From positions 251,556 to 315,555 of the forward strand of contig NZ_LDNB01000007.1 of the NCBI RefSeq assembly GCF_001026695.1: a DNA stretch of 64,000 nucleotides, given 5' to 3'. The position numbers and the translations under genes are program-made. The DNA is from Neobacillus vireti. GTDB taxonomy: Bacteria; Bacillota; Bacilli; Bacillales; Cytobacillaceae. Below, piece by piece: positions 1 through 10,610 of this stretch. The notes beneath the pieces were generated by a model. That model was not told the DNA's origin, made no database searches, and saw only the letters and a list, made by a program, of their open reading frames with translations. Numbering within the stretch: the stretch's first letter is position 1; each line of letters opens with the position of its first letter.

Positions 1-118
1 GCGCCTGCGGGGTCTCACCTGTCCCGCTGCTCCCGCAGGAGTCTCGCGCCTTCCACTCCAATCAACATTGTGCCCAAAATCAACAAGGCGCTTTAACACA
101 GACTGGTTCTTTTAAAAA
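1..118 (-). repeat. Truncated copy of a structured dispersed repeat (family R1)
   Basis: GC-rich palindromic sequence cut by the window edge. Read on the minus strand it matches the element at 50712-50879 nearly base for base, including the flank GTGTTAAAG, two TTGTTGATT motifs and the CTGCGGGAGCAGCGGGACAG core. A third copy lies at 63747-63880. No protein is encoded. The end repeat AATCAACATTG is at 59-69. Confidence 0.75.
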
Positions 119-121
119 AAT

Positions 122-135
122 CGAATGCTAGTTCG
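122..135. promoter_or_regulatory. LexA (DinR) SOS box upstream of uvrB
   Basis: CGAATGCTAGTTCG differs at one position from the Bacillus SOS-box consensus CGAAC-N4-GTTCG. It lies about 140 bp before the uvrB start and just upstream of a possible -10 (TAGAAT at 168-173). The uvrBA operon is LexA-controlled in B. subtilis, so SOS control is expected here. Confidence 0.8.
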
Positions 136-276
136 CATATTGTTGGTTTGTTTTTGGGTGAATGTGGTAGAATGTTAATATGAAATTTTGCAGCACACTT
201 TCCGGCACTATCCCGGTCCACATTAACAAGGTTATTAAGCTGAAAAGTGATTTATTTTATGGGGAGGAAACTTTTT

Positions 277-2256
277 GTGAAAGATCAATTTGAATTAATT
301 TCAAAGTACTCGCCACAAGGGGATCAGCCGGAAGCCATCAGGCAATTAGTCGAAGGCATCAAGCAAAACAAGCGCCATCAAACACTTCTTGGTGCGACCG
401 GTACGGGAAAGACATTTACCGTTTCAAACGTGATAAAAGAGGTAAACAAACCGACATTAGTGATTGCCCACAATAAAACGCTCGCCGGCCAGCTATATAG
501 CGAGTTTAAAGAATTTTTTCCAAACAATGCCGTTGAGTATTTTGTCAGTTACTATGATTACTACCAGCCTGAAGCATATGTGCCACAGACCGATACATTC
601 ATTGAAAAAGATGCCAGTATCAACGATGAGATTGACAAACTGCGCCACTCGGCGACTTCTTCTTTATTCGAGCGCAAGGATGTCATTATTATTGCCTCCG
701 TATCTTGTATTTACGGTCTCGGTTCGCCGGAAGAATACCGCGAGATGGTGCTGTCACTAAGAACTGGAATGGAAATTGAACGCAACCAGCTGCTTCATCG
801 CTTAGTAGATATTCAATATGAACGAAACGATATTGATTTTAAGCGGGGGACATTCCGAGTCCGCGGCGATGTCGTTGAGATTTTCCCCGTTTCACGTGAT
901 GAGCATTGCATGCGGGTGGAATTTTTCGGTGATGAAATCGATCGCATTCGTGAAGTCGATGCTCTTACAGGTGAAATCATGGCTGAGCGAGAACACGTTG
1001 CGATTTTCCCGGCCTCCCACTTCGTTACCCGAGAAGAGAAGATGCGCGTTGCGATTGAGAATATTGAAAAAGAACTCGAAGAACGGCTTGCCGTCCTCCG
1101 TGCTGAAGATAAATTGCTTGAAGCACAAAGGATTGAACAGCGGACTCGTTACGATCTTGAAATGATGCGCGAAATGGGCTTTTGCTCGGGAATTGAGAAT
1201 TACTCGCGCCATCTAACCCTAAGACCAGCGGGATCAACGCCATATACACTGCTCGATTATTTTCCGGAAGACTTCCTGATGATCATCGATGAGTCGCACG
1301 TCACCCTGCCGCAAGTAAGAGGGATGTTCAATGGCGACCAAGCGCGGAAACAGGTGCTTGTCGACCACGGTTTCCGGCTGCCATCAGCGCTCGATAATCG
1401 GCCGCTCACCTTCGATGAATTTGACAAGCACGTTCATAATGCCATCTTTGTTTCGGCAACACCGGGTCCTTATGAATTGGAACACACGCCAGAAATGGTT
1501 CAGCAAATCATTCGCCCGACTGGCCTGCTCGATCCAACGATTGAAGTCCGTCCAATTGAGGGCCAGATAGATGACTTGATTGGTGAAATCCACGAGCGGG
1601 TAAAGAAAAATGAACGAGTCCTTGTCACGACCTTAACGAAAAAAATGTCCGAGGACTTAACCGATTATTTGAAGGAAATTGGCATCAAGGTCCAATACCT
1701 GCATTCAGAAGTGAAGACGCTCGAACGAATTGAGATTATCCGTGAGCTCCGCATGGGAAAATACGACGTTCTCATCGGAATCAACCTTCTCCGTGAAGGG
1801 CTGGATATTCCAGAGGTATCGCTGATTACAATTCTAGATGCCGATAAAGAAGGCTTCCTCCGTTCGGAACGTTCGTTAATTCAGACGATTGGCCGTGCTG
1901 CCCGTAATTCTAATGGTCACGTCATCATGTATGCCGACAAAATCACCAATTCGATGGAACTGGCGATTAGCGAAACGAAGCGGCGCCGTTTGATACAAGA
2001 GGAATACAATCTGAAACATGGAATTACCCCAATGACGATTCAAAAAGAAATCCGCGATGTCATCCGAGCCACTCATGCAGCTGAGGATCAGGAACAATAC
2101 ACACCAGCCGCTTCGTTTGGCAAGATGAGCAAAAAGGAAAAAGAGAAACTGATTGCGAATATGGAGAAAGAAATGAAATTTGAAGCGAAGGCACTTAATT
2201 TTGAACGTGCCGCAGAGCTTCGTGATTTAATTTTAGAGCTGAAAGCGGAAGGATGA
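277..2256 (+). CDS. uvrB: Excinuclease ABC subunit B (UvrB)
   Basis: UvrB is the damage-verifying helicase-like subunit of UvrABC nucleotide excision repair. UvrA loads it onto DNA and it recruits UvrC. The 659-aa product is close to the B. subtilis length (661). It has Walker A GATGTGKT at about residues 39-46, the beta-hairpin region rich in Tyr ([10 protein letters not shown], about 90-100), a DESH Walker B motif and a C-terminal UVR domain (about 620-655) that contacts UvrC. The GTG at 277 is chosen over an upstream ATG at 247 because GGGGAGGAAA (261-270) is well placed for it and the protein then begins [11 protein letters not shown] like its relatives. It is followed 7 bp later by uvrA, so the two form an operon under the LexA box. 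Confidence 0.97.
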   Translation: MKDQFELISKYSPQGDQPEAIRQLVEGIKQNKRHQTLLGATGTGKTFTVSNVIKEVNKPTLVIAHNKTLAGQLYSEFKEFFPNNAVEYFVSYYDYYQPEAYVPQTDTFIEKDASINDEIDKLRHSATSSLFERKDVIIIASVSCIYGLGSPEEYREMVLSLRTGMEIERNQLLHRLVDIQYERNDIDFKRGTFRVRGDVVEIFPVSRDEHCMRVEFFGDEIDRIREVDALTGEIMAEREHVAIFPASHFVTREEKMRVAIENIEKELEERLAVLRAEDKLLEAQRIEQRTRYDLEMMREMGFCSGIENYSRHLTLRPAGSTPYTLLDYFPEDFLMIIDESHVTLPQVRGMFNGDQARKQVLVDHGFRLPSALDNRPLTFDEFDKHVHNAIFVSATPGPYELEHTPEMVQQIIRPTGLLDPTIEVRPIEGQIDDLIGEIHERVKKNERVLVTTLTKKMSEDLTDYLKEIGIKVQYLHSEVKTLERIEIIRELRMGKYDVLIGINLLREGLDIPEVSLITILDADKEGFLRSERSLIQTIGRAARNSNGHVIMYADKITNSMELAISETKRRRLIQEEYNLKHGITPMTIQKEIRDVIRATHAAEDQEQYTPAASFGKMSKKEKEKLIANMEKEMKFEAKALNFERAAELRDLILELKAEG

Positions 2257-2263
2257 CGTACAG

Positions 2264-5140
2264 ATGGCGATGGAAAAATTGATTGTGAAAGGCGCCAGAG
2301 CCCACAATTTGAAAAATATTGATGTCACAATTCCGAGAGATAAGCTAGTTGTCTTAACCGGACTTTCCGGGTCTGGAAAGTCCTCACTCGCGTTTGATAC
2401 AATTTACGCCGAAGGGCAGCGCCGCTATGTCGAGTCACTGTCTGCCTACGCCCGGCAATTCCTCGGCCAAATGGATAAGCCGGATGTCGACACGATTGAG
2501 GGGTTATCCCCAGCGATATCGATTGATCAAAAGACAACAAGCCGGAATCCGCGCTCAACCGTCGGAACGGTGACAGAAATCTATGATTATTTACGCTTAT
2601 TATTTGCCAGAGTTGGGCATCCAACTTGCCCGATACACAAAATAGAAATCTCTTCACAAACGATTGAGCAAATGGTCGACCGGATTCTCGAATATCCGGA
2701 ACGAACGAAAATGCAGATCCTTGCCCCGGTTGTTTCCGGTCGTAAAGGAACACATGTCAAGGTCTTCGAAGACATTAAAAAGCAAGGGTTTGTCCGTGTT
2801 CGTGTCGACGGAGAAATGGTCGACATCGGGGATGAGATTGAACTCGAAAAGAATAAAAAGCACTCGATTGAAGTGGTCGTTGACCGGATTGTCGTCAAAG
2901 AGGGGATTTCCGCCAGGATTGCCGATTCCCTAGAAACGGCCCTAAAGCTTGGCGAAGGAAAGGTCATTGTCGATGTGATCGGCGAAGAAGAGCTGTTGTT
3001 CAGTGAAAACCATGCCTGCCCTATTTGCGGTTTTTCGATCGGAGAACTGGAGCCGCGGATGTTTTCGTTCAACAGTCCCTTTGGTGCCTGTCCGGAGTGC
3101 GATGGACTTGGCTCCAAGCTAGAAGTGGATGTGGATCTCGTCATCCCTAATAAGGATTTGACTTTAAAACAGCATGCGATTGCCCCATGGGAGCCGACAA
3201 GCTCGCAATATTACCCGCAGCTATTGGAGGCGGTATGCAATCATTTTGGCGTGGATATGAATATTCCTGTTAAGGATATTCCCGAGCATCTGTTAGAAAA
3301 AGTTCTCTATGGTTCCGGCCGCGAAAAAATATACTTCCGTTATGAGAATGATTTTGGCCAAATCCGTGAAGGGAATATTGAATTCGAAGGCGTCATCCGC
3401 AATGTCGAGCGCCGCTACAAGGAAACAAGCTCCGATTATATCCGTGAGCAAATGGAGAAATACATGGGGCAAAAAGCATGCCCATCCTGTAAAGGCTACC
3501 GCTTGAAAAAGGAAACATTAGCGGTCCTGATCAATGGCCACCATATTGCCCATGTGACAGACCTTTCAATTGAAGAAGCGAAGCAATTTTTCGCCGAATT
3601 AAAGCTTTCGGAAAAAGAAATGCAAATTGCGAAGCTGATCTTTCGTGAAATTAGTGAGCGTCTTGGCTTCTTAGTAAATGTCGGACTCGATTATTTAACG
3701 CTGAGCCGTACAGCTGGGACGCTTTCGGGAGGGGAGGCACAGCGAATTCGCTTGGCCACCCAAATCGGTTCACGATTAACAGGCGTATTATACATTTTAG
3801 ATGAACCGTCGATTGGACTTCATCAGCGTGATAATGACCGCTTAATTGGCACGTTGCAAAGCATGCGTGATATCGGCAACACATTAATTGTTGTCGAGCA
3901 TGACGAAGATACGATGCTTGCGGCGGATTATTTGATTGATATTGGACCAGGTGCCGGTATCCACGGCGGTGAAATTATCTCGGCCGGAACACCTGCTGAA
4001 GTAATGGCGGACCCAAATTCGCTAACCGGGCAATATTTGTCGGGAAAGAAATTCATCCCGCTGCCACTGGAACGCCGCAAAGCGGATGGCCGCTATATTG
4101 AAATCAAAGGCGCATCCGAGAACAATTTAAAAAATGTCAATGTCAAGATTCCGCTTGGGATGTTTATCGCCGTTACTGGTGTATCCGGATCAGGAAAAAG
4201 TACACTAATCAACGAGATTCTTCATAAATCACTGGCGCAAAAGCTTCATCATGCGAAAACGAAGCCAGGGGAACATAAGAGTATCAAAGGCATCGATTAT
4301 CTGGAAAAAGTCGTCGATGTTGATCAGTCGCCAATCGGAAGGACACCGCGTTCCAATCCGGCAACTTACACCGGTGTGTTCGATGATATTCGTGATGTGT
4401 TTGCTTCGACAAATGAAGCGAAGGTGCGCGGTTATAAAAAGGGGCGCTTTAGCTTTAATGTCAAGGGCGGACGCTGTGAAGCGTGCCGCGGCGATGGGAT
4501 CATCAAAATTGAAATGCACTTTTTACCTGATGTATATGTTCCGTGCGAAGTGTGCCATGGGCATCGTTATAACCGTGAAACACTGGAAGTGAAGTACAAG
4601 GGAAAAAATATTTCTGATATCCTCGATATGACTGTTGAAGCAGCCGTCGAATTTTTCGAAAACATTCCGAAAATCAGCCGTAAGCTGCAGACGATTTTGG
4701 ATGTCGGCCTTGGCTATGTCAAGCTTGGCCAGCCGGCGACTACACTATCCGGTGGGGAAGCCCAGCGCGTCAAGCTTGCTTCTGAATTGCACCGCCGTTC
4801 GAACGGAAAATCATTTTATATTTTAGATGAGCCGACAACCGGTCTCCATGTTGATGATATTTCGCGATTACTTGTTGTTCTCCAGCGTTTAGTGGAAAAT
4901 GGCGATACCGTACTGGTCATCGAGCATAACCTCGATGTCATCAAGGCTGCAGATTATCTTGTCGACCTAGGACCTGAAGGCGGAGACAAAGGTGGGACAA
5001 TTGTTGCAACTGGCACACCGGAAAAGATCGCGGAAGTCCCTGAATCTTATACCGGCAAATACTTAAAACCGATCCTCGAGCGTGACCGCTTACGAATGAA
5101 ACAGCAAATTGAAGAGAAAGAAATGACAGTAAAAAGCTAA
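2264..5140 (+). CDS. uvrA: Excinuclease ABC subunit A (UvrA)
   Basis: UvrA is the ABC-type damage sensor that dimerises and delivers UvrB to lesions. The 958-aa product has the full family architecture: two ABC ATPase halves with Walker [10 protein letters not shown] (near residue 31) and GVSGSGKST (near 640), two LSGGEAQR signatures, and zinc-binding CxxC pairs ([32 protein letters not shown]). It is nearly collinear with B. subtilis UvrA (957 aa). It sits 7 bp after uvrB in a two-gene operon. A terminator overlaps its stop codon. Confidence 0.98.
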   Translation: MAMEKLIVKGARAHNLKNIDVTIPRDKLVVLTGLSGSGKSSLAFDTIYAEGQRRYVESLSAYARQFLGQMDKPDVDTIEGLSPAISIDQKTTSRNPRSTVGTVTEIYDYLRLLFARVGHPTCPIHKIEISSQTIEQMVDRILEYPERTKMQILAPVVSGRKGTHVKVFEDIKKQGFVRVRVDGEMVDIGDEIELEKNKKHSIEVVVDRIVVKEGISARIADSLETALKLGEGKVIVDVIGEEELLFSENHACPICGFSIGELEPRMFSFNSPFGACPECDGLGSKLEVDVDLVIPNKDLTLKQHAIAPWEPTSSQYYPQLLEAVCNHFGVDMNIPVKDIPEHLLEKVLYGSGREKIYFRYENDFGQIREGNIEFEGVIRNVERRYKETSSDYIREQMEKYMGQKACPSCKGYRLKKETLAVLINGHHIAHVTDLSIEEAKQFFAELKLSEKEMQIAKLIFREISERLGFLVNVGLDYLTLSRTAGTLSGGEAQRIRLATQIGSRLTGVLYILDEPSIGLHQRDNDRLIGTLQSMRDIGNTLIVVEHDEDTMLAADYLIDIGPGAGIHGGEIISAGTPAEVMADPNSLTGQYLSGKKFIPLPLERRKADGRYIEIKGASENNLKNVNVKIPLGMFIAVTGVSGSGKSTLINEILHKSLAQKLHHAKTKPGEHKSIKGIDYLEKVVDVDQSPIGRTPRSNPATYTGVFDDIRDVFASTNEAKVRGYKKGRFSFNVKGGRCEACRGDGIIKIEMHFLPDVYVPCEVCHGHRYNRETLEVKYKGKNISDILDMTVEAAVEFFENIPKISRKLQTILDVGLGYVKLGQPATTLSGGEAQRVKLASELHRRSNGKSFYILDEPTTGLHVDDISRLLVVLQRLVENGDTVLVIEHNLDVIKAADYLVDLGPEGGDKGGTIVATGTPEKIAEVPESYTGKYLKPILERDRLRMKQQIEEKEMTVKS

Positions 5141-5166
5141 AACTTCGCGTTTTAGCTTTTTTTATA
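5131..5166 (+). terminator. Rho-independent terminator of uvrBA
   Basis: AAAGCTAAAAC / GTTTTAGCTTT stem with a TTCGC loop, followed by a T run. The stem begins before the uvrA stop codon and includes it. It also faces the end of the convergent gln operon, and its A/T flanks could serve both directions. Confidence 0.85.
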
Positions 5167-5173
5167 GTGGAGA

Positions 5174-5884
5174 CTAGCCGGATAAGGATGCAGCTCGAAT
5201 TCTCCTGTTTCCATTTTTCCCGTCTTTTTGATTGGTATCCAACCGTTTTTCCAATGCCCTGGCCACTAGTGATAAACAATAGTTGACAATGAAATAAATC
5301 AATGCGACTAAAATGAAAATTGGTATTACATAGGTGACATTTCCGTTGTAAATCCCTTGCGCATTGTGGAGCATTTCCGGTAATGCGATGACGACAGCTA
5401 ATGATGTGTCTTTTAATAAGGAAATAAACTGGCTTACCAGCGGCGGAATCATCCGCTTTAACGCTTGCGGCAGGATAATATGCCACATCGTTTGGATATA
5501 GGTTAACCCAGAAGATCTTGCCGCTTCGATTTGCCCTTTTTCAATCGAGTTCAATCCGCTTCTGACGATTTCAGAAATCATCGCTGATTCAAAAATCGTT
5601 AACGCCATGATGGCTGCAGGCATGATCTCTAGCTTTAGGCCCACTTCCCGCAATCCAAAATAACTGAAGAAAATGATTAGTAATAAAGGTGAATTCCGAA
5701 TCGTCTCGACAATCACTGCCACTATCTTTGACGAAACGGGAATTTTAGCATATCTGAGTGTTCCTAACAAGCTGCCAATCACAAAGCTTAAAATAATCGA
5801 AATGACTGCGACTTCGAGGGTAATCAAAAAGCCTTTTAGTAAATAGCTAAGGTTTCCGACAGAGTACGCTCCAATAAAGTCCAT
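5174..5884 (-). CDS. glnP: Glutamine ABC transporter permease GlnP
   Basis: Inner-membrane permease of the His/Glu/Gln family of amino-acid ABC importers. The 236-aa product begins MDFIGAYS like B. subtilis GlnP. It has about five membrane segments and the EAA loop EAARSSGLTYIQ that docks the ATPase. Its polar tail (KDGKNGNRRIRAASLSG) runs somewhat past the 218-aa B. subtilis protein. It is last in the order glnQ-glnH-glnM-glnP, 15 bp after glnM. Glutamine is the likely substrate from whole-operon similarity; another polar amino acid cannot be excluded. Confidence 0.85.
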   Translation of the reverse strand: MDFIGAYSVGNLSYLLKGFLITLEVAVISIILSFVIGSLLGTLRYAKIPVSSKIVAVIVETIRNSPLLLIIFFSYFGLREVGLKLEIMPAAIMALTIFESAMISEIVRSGLNSIEKGQIEAARSSGLTYIQTMWHIILPQALKRMIPPLVSQFISLLKDTSLAVVIALPEMLHNAQGIYNGNVTYVIPIFILVALIYFIVNYCLSLVARALEKRLDTNQKDGKNGNRRIRAASLSG

Positions 5885-5899
5885 TGCTCATCACCCCTT

Positions 5900-6550
5900 T
5901 TAATAGCTTCTTGCCAGTCGTTTTTCTGAACGATTGACAAAAAAGCTCAATGGGATTGTTAACACTAAATAAAACAGCGCTGCAAAAATATACGTATCAA
6001 ATGATATCCATGTCTTCTCATGAACATAATCGGCAAAATACATCAATTCCATCCCTGCGACAAGGCCTAAGATCGACGAGTTTTTAACGAGATTAATAAA
6101 TTGATTGCCAATCGGGGGAATGACAATTTTAATCGCCTGGGGCAGTACAATGTGTTTCATCGCTTGAATATACGTTAGTCCGGAAGAGCGGGCGGCTTCC
6201 ATTTGTCCTTTATCAACGGATTGAATCCCGGCACGTACTGCCTCGGCAATAAAAGCAGCTGTATAAATCGTCAGACCAATCGTTCCGGCAGCAAAGCCGC
6301 TTAAATTGATATAGTTACTTAGCCCGTAATAAAAGAAAAACACAATAAGAATGAGGGGAATATTCCGGATAAACTCGACAAAACAGGTCCCGATCCAGTT
6401 TAAGATTCGGAGGGGGGCAATTCTCATCACAGCCACGATAACCCCTAGGATAAAACTGCATATAAGGCCAATAATACTGACTTCAATCGTCGTCAGAAAG
6501 CCTTGGAAATACAAATCAAAGTATTTTGTTAAAATGGAGAAATTAAGCAT
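5900..6550 (-). CDS. glnM: Glutamine ABC transporter permease GlnM
   Basis: Second permease half of the importer, 216 aa, matching B. subtilis GlnM in length. It starts MLNFSILTKYFDLY, then has hydrophobic spans at about residues 15-40 and 55-80 and further spans in the C-terminal half. The EAA loop reads EAARSSGLTYIQAM. GlnM and GlnP probably form the heterodimeric channel bound by GlnQ. A good ribosome-binding site (GAGAGAAAAT on the coding strand) precedes the ATG at 6550. The operon continues directly into glnP. Confidence 0.86.
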   Translation of the reverse strand: MLNFSILTKYFDLYFQGFLTTIEVSIIGLICSFILGVIVAVMRIAPLRILNWIGTCFVEFIRNIPLILIVFFFYYGLSNYINLSGFAAGTIGLTIYTAAFIAEAVRAGIQSVDKGQMEAARSSGLTYIQAMKHIVLPQAIKIVIPPIGNQFINLVKNSSILGLVAGMELMYFADYVHEKTWISFDTYIFAALFYLVLTIPLSFFVNRSEKRLARSY

Positions 6551-6608
6551 ATTTTCTCTCTCCTTTCATCAAAGGATGGGATCCTTTATCCCATCCTCTA
6601 TGAAAATC

Positions 6609-7403
6609 CTACTCTTTAATCCACTTCGCTTTCATTTTGTCGTATTCGCCGCTATCCTTTAACTCTTTCAAAAATTTATTTACATAGTCAACAAATTCTT
6701 TATCTCCTTTTGTCATCGCAATTCCGTAAGGTTCTTCAGTGAAGGTACCGCCGACCACTTCATAATCGGAATCTTGCGCCGCCATCCCATAAAGAATCGA
6801 GTTATCAGTCGTTAGGGCATCGCCTTTACCGGACTTTAATGCTGTGAATGCTTCGGCGTAGTTTTCAAATTCTAATAGCTCTGTTTCAGGCGCCGCCTTT
6901 TTAACGTTTGCTCCAGAAGTTGCCCCCTTAACGGCTAATACCTTTGTTCCTTTTTTCAAATCATCGACACTTTTAATGGCACTGCCTTTTTTCACTAACA
7001 GCGATTGGCCGGCATCAAAATACACATCTGAGAAATCTACTTCCTGTTTTCGCTCCTCGGTAATCGTCATCGTTGCGATAATCGCATCAATATCGCCGTT
7101 TTTCAGCATCGGTATCCGCGTTTTGGACGTAATCTCTACCAATTCAATTTTCTTTTCATCGCCAAGTATTTTCTTTGCAAGGGCCTTTGCGATATCGACG
7201 TCAAAGCCTTCGACCTTACCTGATTGCGGATCTTTGTAGCCGAATAAATACGTGTCATATTTGACCCCGACGACAAACTTTCCGCGATCCTTAATTTTTC
7301 CTAAAGTGCCGTCACTTTCACTGCCTGAGGACGACTTCCCGCAACCAGCCATCAAGGCTGCGATTAAAGTAAATATGACTCCAAAAAATAACCACTTCTT
7401 CAT
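6609..7403 (-). CDS. glnH: Glutamine-binding lipoprotein GlnH
   Basis: Extracellular solute-binding protein (SBP_bac_3 family), 264 aa. A lipoprotein signal peptide ends in the lipobox LMAGC with Cys21 as the acylation site. Family features follow: GKFVVGVKYDTYLFGY, then the G-F-D-V-D-I-A-K-A strand and a hinge region. It captures the amino acid outside the membrane and presents it to GlnMP. It lies between glnQ and glnM, as in B. subtilis. Confidence 0.88.
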   Translation of the reverse strand: MKKWLFFGVIFTLIAALMAGCGKSSSGSESDGTLGKIKDRGKFVVGVKYDTYLFGYKDPQSGKVEGFDVDIAKALAKKILGDEKKIELVEITSKTRIPMLKNGDIDAIIATMTITEERKQEVDFSDVYFDAGQSLLVKKGSAIKSVDDLKKGTKVLAVKGATSGANVKKAAPETELLEFENYAEAFTALKSGKGDALTTDNSILYGMAAQDSDYEVVGGTFTEEPYGIAMTKGDKEFVDYVNKFLKELKDSGEYDKMKAKWIKE

Positions 7404-7424
7404 ACCATTTTTCCCCCTTTATAA

Positions 7425-8153
7425 TTAATGATTTAATACACGTTTTAAAAAGAGCTGCGCCCGTTTAGCCTGTGGATGGGCAAAAAACTCGGCAGGCTTT
7501 CCTTCCTCAACAATTTCTCCTTCATCCATAAAGACGACCCGGTTGGCTACTTCACGAGCAAAGCCCATTTCATGGGTGACCACCACCATCGTCATCCCTT
7601 CGATTGCAAGCTGCTTCATTACCTCGAGAACTTCACCTATCATCTCGGGATCTAAAGCGGAGGTGGGTTCATCGAAAAGCATGACCTTCGGCTTCATTGC
7701 CAGCCCTCTGGCAATCGCAACCCTTTGCTGCTGTCCTCCTGATAGTTGCGATGGGTAGGAATTTGCCTTTTCAGGAATACCGACTTTTTCTAAGTAGAAC
7801 ATTGCCGTTTCATGCGCCTTTTTGTCATCCTGACCGAGTGCTTTAATGGGAGCTAACGTAATATTTTCCAAAACTGTTTTATGAGGATACAAGTTGAAAT
7901 GCTGAAACACCATCCCGATATTTTTGCGGAGATCATTTATATCGGTTTGTTTACTATGCACTTGGATACCGCCTACAACCAGTTCGCCGTCGGTAATGGT
8001 TTCTAATCGATTGATGCAGCGAAGCATCGTACTTTTTCCAGAGCCTGAGGGACCAATGACGACTACAACCTCGCCTTGATTCACTTCTAAACTAATATCC
8101 TTTAAAACATGAAAACTACCGTAATGTTTATTGACATTACGAAATGAAATCAA
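7425..8153 (-). CDS. glnQ: Glutamine ABC transporter ATP-binding protein GlnQ
   Basis: ATPase that powers the importer. The 242-aa product has Walker A GPSGSGKS (34-41), Q-loop [10 protein letters not shown], signature [16 protein letters not shown] and Walker [19 protein letters not shown] at 8153 is chosen as start because it gives [12 protein letters not shown], exactly the B. subtilis N-terminus and length, with GGAGGGGG about 6 nt upstream. The longer frame to 8168 would begin inside that ribosome-binding site. It is the first gene of the minus-strand operon. Confidence 0.9.
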   Translation of the reverse strand: MISFRNVNKHYGSFHVLKDISLEVNQGEVVVVIGPSGSGKSTMLRCINRLETITDGELVVGGIQVHSKQTDINDLRKNIGMVFQHFNLYPHKTVLENITLAPIKALGQDDKKAHETAMFYLEKVGIPEKANSYPSQLSGGQQQRVAIARGLAMKPKVMLFDEPTSALDPEMIGEVLEVMKQLAIEGMTMVVVTHEMGFAREVANRVVFMDEGEIVEEGKPAEFFAHPQAKRAQLFLKRVLNH

Positions 8154-8312
8154 TACAACCCCCTCCAAAGCAAAAAATAGTTAAAAGTAAATTCCCTTTA
8201 CACTATGAATAAGGGACAAGGTTTATTCAGTTTTCACAGTGGGAATCTGAATTTAGTCTGAAGTACCTAGGTAATAATACCTGGTTTTATGGAGGTTCGG
8301 GGAATAGAGGCT

Positions 8313-8646
8313 TTGGCGGTATCAATTGTGAAGTTGGCGAAATCCGGGCTAAGTTTGGCGAGACCTGACACCTGTTTGGCAAATCCGTGCCAAGTTTGGC
8401 GAGATTAATCCAAAAGATGGCGAAATCCGGACTCAGTTTGGCGAGATTAATCTAAAATTTGGCGAAATCCAGACCCAGTTTGGCGAGATTAATCTAAAAG
8501 TTGGCGAAATCCGAACCATTTTTGGCGGAATTAGCAATGACCAGGGGGCTAAAAAAGTAGTTTGGCGGAATAAATGCTAAGTTTGGCGGGATCCGCCCCC
8601 AGTTTGGCGAGATTAATCCAAAAAGTTGGCGAAATCCCATGCCGCT
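8313..8646 (+). repeat. Array 1 of 21-bp TTGGCGA repeats
   Basis: Fifteen units begin with TTGGCG or a one-base variant, at 8313, 8334, 8355, 8376, 8396, 8417, 8438, 8459, 8480, 8501, 8522, 8562, 8583, 8604 and 8626. Eleven of the 14 steps are exactly 21 bp; one is 40. Units alternate between a GAGATTAATC type and a GAAATCC type, giving a 42-bp dimer. The array fills the divergent gap between glnQ and the permease pair. Related arrays lie at 16701-17156 and 42306-42800. Function unknown. Confidence 0.93.
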
Positions 8647-8749
8647 TTTTAAAAAAAGGTCATTTCCTATGTAATCTCATTCGCAAAATTGAAATAATTT
8701 TGAAATATTAGTAGAATAGTAGGAGATTCCAAAAAAAGGAGATGAAGAG

Positions 8750-9691
8750 ATGATTTTCAGAAATATTTTTCATCAGACTCTATTATGGCTGATAACCATT
8801 ATGCTGTTTCTGACATTGTTATTCCTGCCACGCACAGCTGCCTATGATATCGGGGCGGGAGGCATGTATAAAGGCGCGACCTACAATTATTCACTCAACG
8901 CCCATATTGACCAATTTAAGCAATTTTTTCAATATCTTAAGGAAAATAAAGGCCTTGGCACCGTTTATAATGGGATCTCGCTTACAGAAAATATTTGGCG
9001 CACCTTCCAAAAAAGCATGCTGATTACCATTCCCGCCCTATTCCTAGGCTTTTTCCTTGGCATCGCCAAAGGTGTTTTCGACTACCGGATTCGCAATCGA
9101 AGAGGGAAGCTGTTTGGGGTCCATACAACAAGATTCTTCCTCTCGATTCCTGACTTATTTTTGATCATTGCCTTGCAGCTGCTAATTATGGAAGGCTTTG
9201 AGGCCGGCCTGCTTCCCCATATTATTGTTTACGGCAGCGACCAGCCAAGTGTTGTCATCTTGGATATTATCTTCTTAGCGATTTATCCGTTATTTTACAT
9301 AGCTAATATTACTTTTTTTAGCATCCGTGACGAGCAGGGAATGGATTACATACGGACCGCCTTTTCCAAAGGGACGTCCTCCTTTAAGGTATTGTACCGC
9401 CACGTCTTAAAAAATTGTTTTGTCAAAATCTTGAGCCATACAAATACGATTACTCTATATGCGCTCTCAAACTTATTCATCGTCGAATTCTTAACGAATT
9501 ATCGGGGCGCCGCCTATTTTTTTTACGAAACGGTTACATCACCGAAAGCTTTCATGGTAGGTCAGGACTTCTCAATAGCGGTTTACCCGGCTGCAGGATA
9601 TGTTATCCTCTTTACCGCTGTAATTTTTCTGGCGAAGGTTCTTAGTGAAATCGCAAAAGGCATGGTATCGCCGTTGGAAAGGAATGAATAG
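8750..9691 (+). CDS. ABC transporter permease, DppB/OppB-like (orphan pair, first gene)
   Basis: Integral membrane protein of 313 aa resembling the permease component of peptide/nickel-type ABC importers. It has one N-terminal membrane segment (about 10-27), an extracellular region (about 30-85), then about five further segments. The cytoplasmic stretch YIRTAFSKGTSS is a recognisable but weak EAA-type coupling loop. AAAAAAGGAGATGAAGAG precedes the ATG. The partner permease follows 2 bp after the stop. No ATPase or solute-binding gene is adjacent, so substrate and energy source are unclear. Array 1 lies immediately upstream. Confidence 0.72.
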   Translation: MIFRNIFHQTLLWLITIMLFLTLLFLPRTAAYDIGAGGMYKGATYNYSLNAHIDQFKQFFQYLKENKGLGTVYNGISLTENIWRTFQKSMLITIPALFLGFFLGIAKGVFDYRIRNRRGKLFGVHTTRFFLSIPDLFLIIALQLLIMEGFEAGLLPHIIVYGSDQPSVVILDIIFLAIYPLFYIANITFFSIRDEQGMDYIRTAFSKGTSSFKVLYRHVLKNCFVKILSHTNTITLYALSNLFIVEFLTNYRGAAYFFYETVTSPKAFMVGQDFSIAVYPAAGYVILFTAVIFLAKVLSEIAKGMVSPLERNE

Positions 9692-9693
9692 AA

Positions 9694-10599
9694 TTGAAGA
9701 ATTGGAAGCTTTGGATAAGTTCGCTCTTTTTACTAGTTTTACTGATTGTTGTGTTCGCTGGGCCATCTTTGCCGTTTGTCGATCACCATTTAAAGCAACA
9801 TGGTGTGATCAAAACCGAAACAGGAGCCTTCATCCTTCCGCCGATTCCACCGAGAGAAGGATTCCCGCTAGGCAGTAATCATAAAGGCGTTGATGTTCTC
9901 AGCCTGATCATTATGGGGGCGAAAGAAACATTGACCACCGTCATCCTTGTCGTTGTCATCCGCTACGTATTGGCCATCCCGTTAGCTGTTGGCGGATTTT
10001 ATTCGAAACTACTGGAAAAAATACTGCAGGGCTGGCAGCAGCTGTTTTCCTTTATGCCGCCAATCTTTTTTGTTACCTTTTTCGTGACACTGCCGCTGAT
10101 CTTCTTTTCCAAGGAAAGAGGATTGTGGGTCATTCTTGTGATTGCGATGCTGGAAACGGGAAGGGTGGCAGAGATTATCCTGCAAAATATGAAGGAGACA
10201 AAGAAACGCCCATATATTGAAGCGGGAATTGTCGCTGGCGGCACGCCGTTTCGGCTGTTTAAAAACTATTATATGCCTGTCGTGATACCGCATCTGATAA
10301 TATTAATCGTCAATGATATAGGCAGGGTGCTTTTCCTGCTCGCACAGCTGGGAATTGTCCATGTTTATGTAACCCATACGTTCATCACGAATGAGTTGGG
10401 GGCCTATGAAGTTGTTAATACCTCCCTTGCATGGCCTACGATGTTTGAAAAAATTACGGCGGATATCTTTACCTATCAATGGATACCGTTTTCCGTAATT
10501 GGCGCGATTGCCGTGACGATTTACACCTTTAATTTGTTCGCAGATGGCTTGCAAAAGTTTTTTGAAAATAAATACCGAACCTACCGCGCTGATTTATAA
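9694..10599 (+). CDS. ABC transporter permease, DppC/OppC-like (orphan pair, second gene)
   Basis: Second membrane subunit, 301 aa, starting with TTG two bases after the previous stop (GGAAAGGAATGAA serves as ribosome-binding site). It has an N-terminal membrane segment (about 7-26), an outside region containing PPIPPREGFPLGSNHKG (DppC-type proteins carry a similar PLGTD-type motif here), then about five segments. The EAA-like loop is YIEAGIVAGGTPFRLF. It presumably forms a heterodimer with the upstream protein. The missing ATPase must be encoded elsewhere, or the pair has another role. Confidence 0.72.
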   Translation: MKNWKLWISSLFLLVLLIVVFAGPSLPFVDHHLKQHGVIKTETGAFILPPIPPREGFPLGSNHKGVDVLSLIIMGAKETLTTVILVVVIRYVLAIPLAVGGFYSKLLEKILQGWQQLFSFMPPIFFVTFFVTLPLIFFSKERGLWVILVIAMLETGRVAEIILQNMKETKKRPYIEAGIVAGGTPFRLFKNYYMPVVIPHLIILIVNDIGRVLFLLAQLGIVHVYVTHTFITNELGAYEVVNTSLAWPTMFEKITADIFTYQWIPFSVIGAIAVTIYTFNLFADGLQKFFENKYRTYRADL

Positions 10600-10610
10600 T
10601 TTAAAAAAAC

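Noticed and set aside
8186-8202. TnrA/GlnR-like site upstream of glnQ
   Set aside because: Outer half-sites (TGTAA / TTAC) are present, but the central A/T core of TGTnAnAWWWTnTnACA is G-rich here, so the match is too weak to claim.
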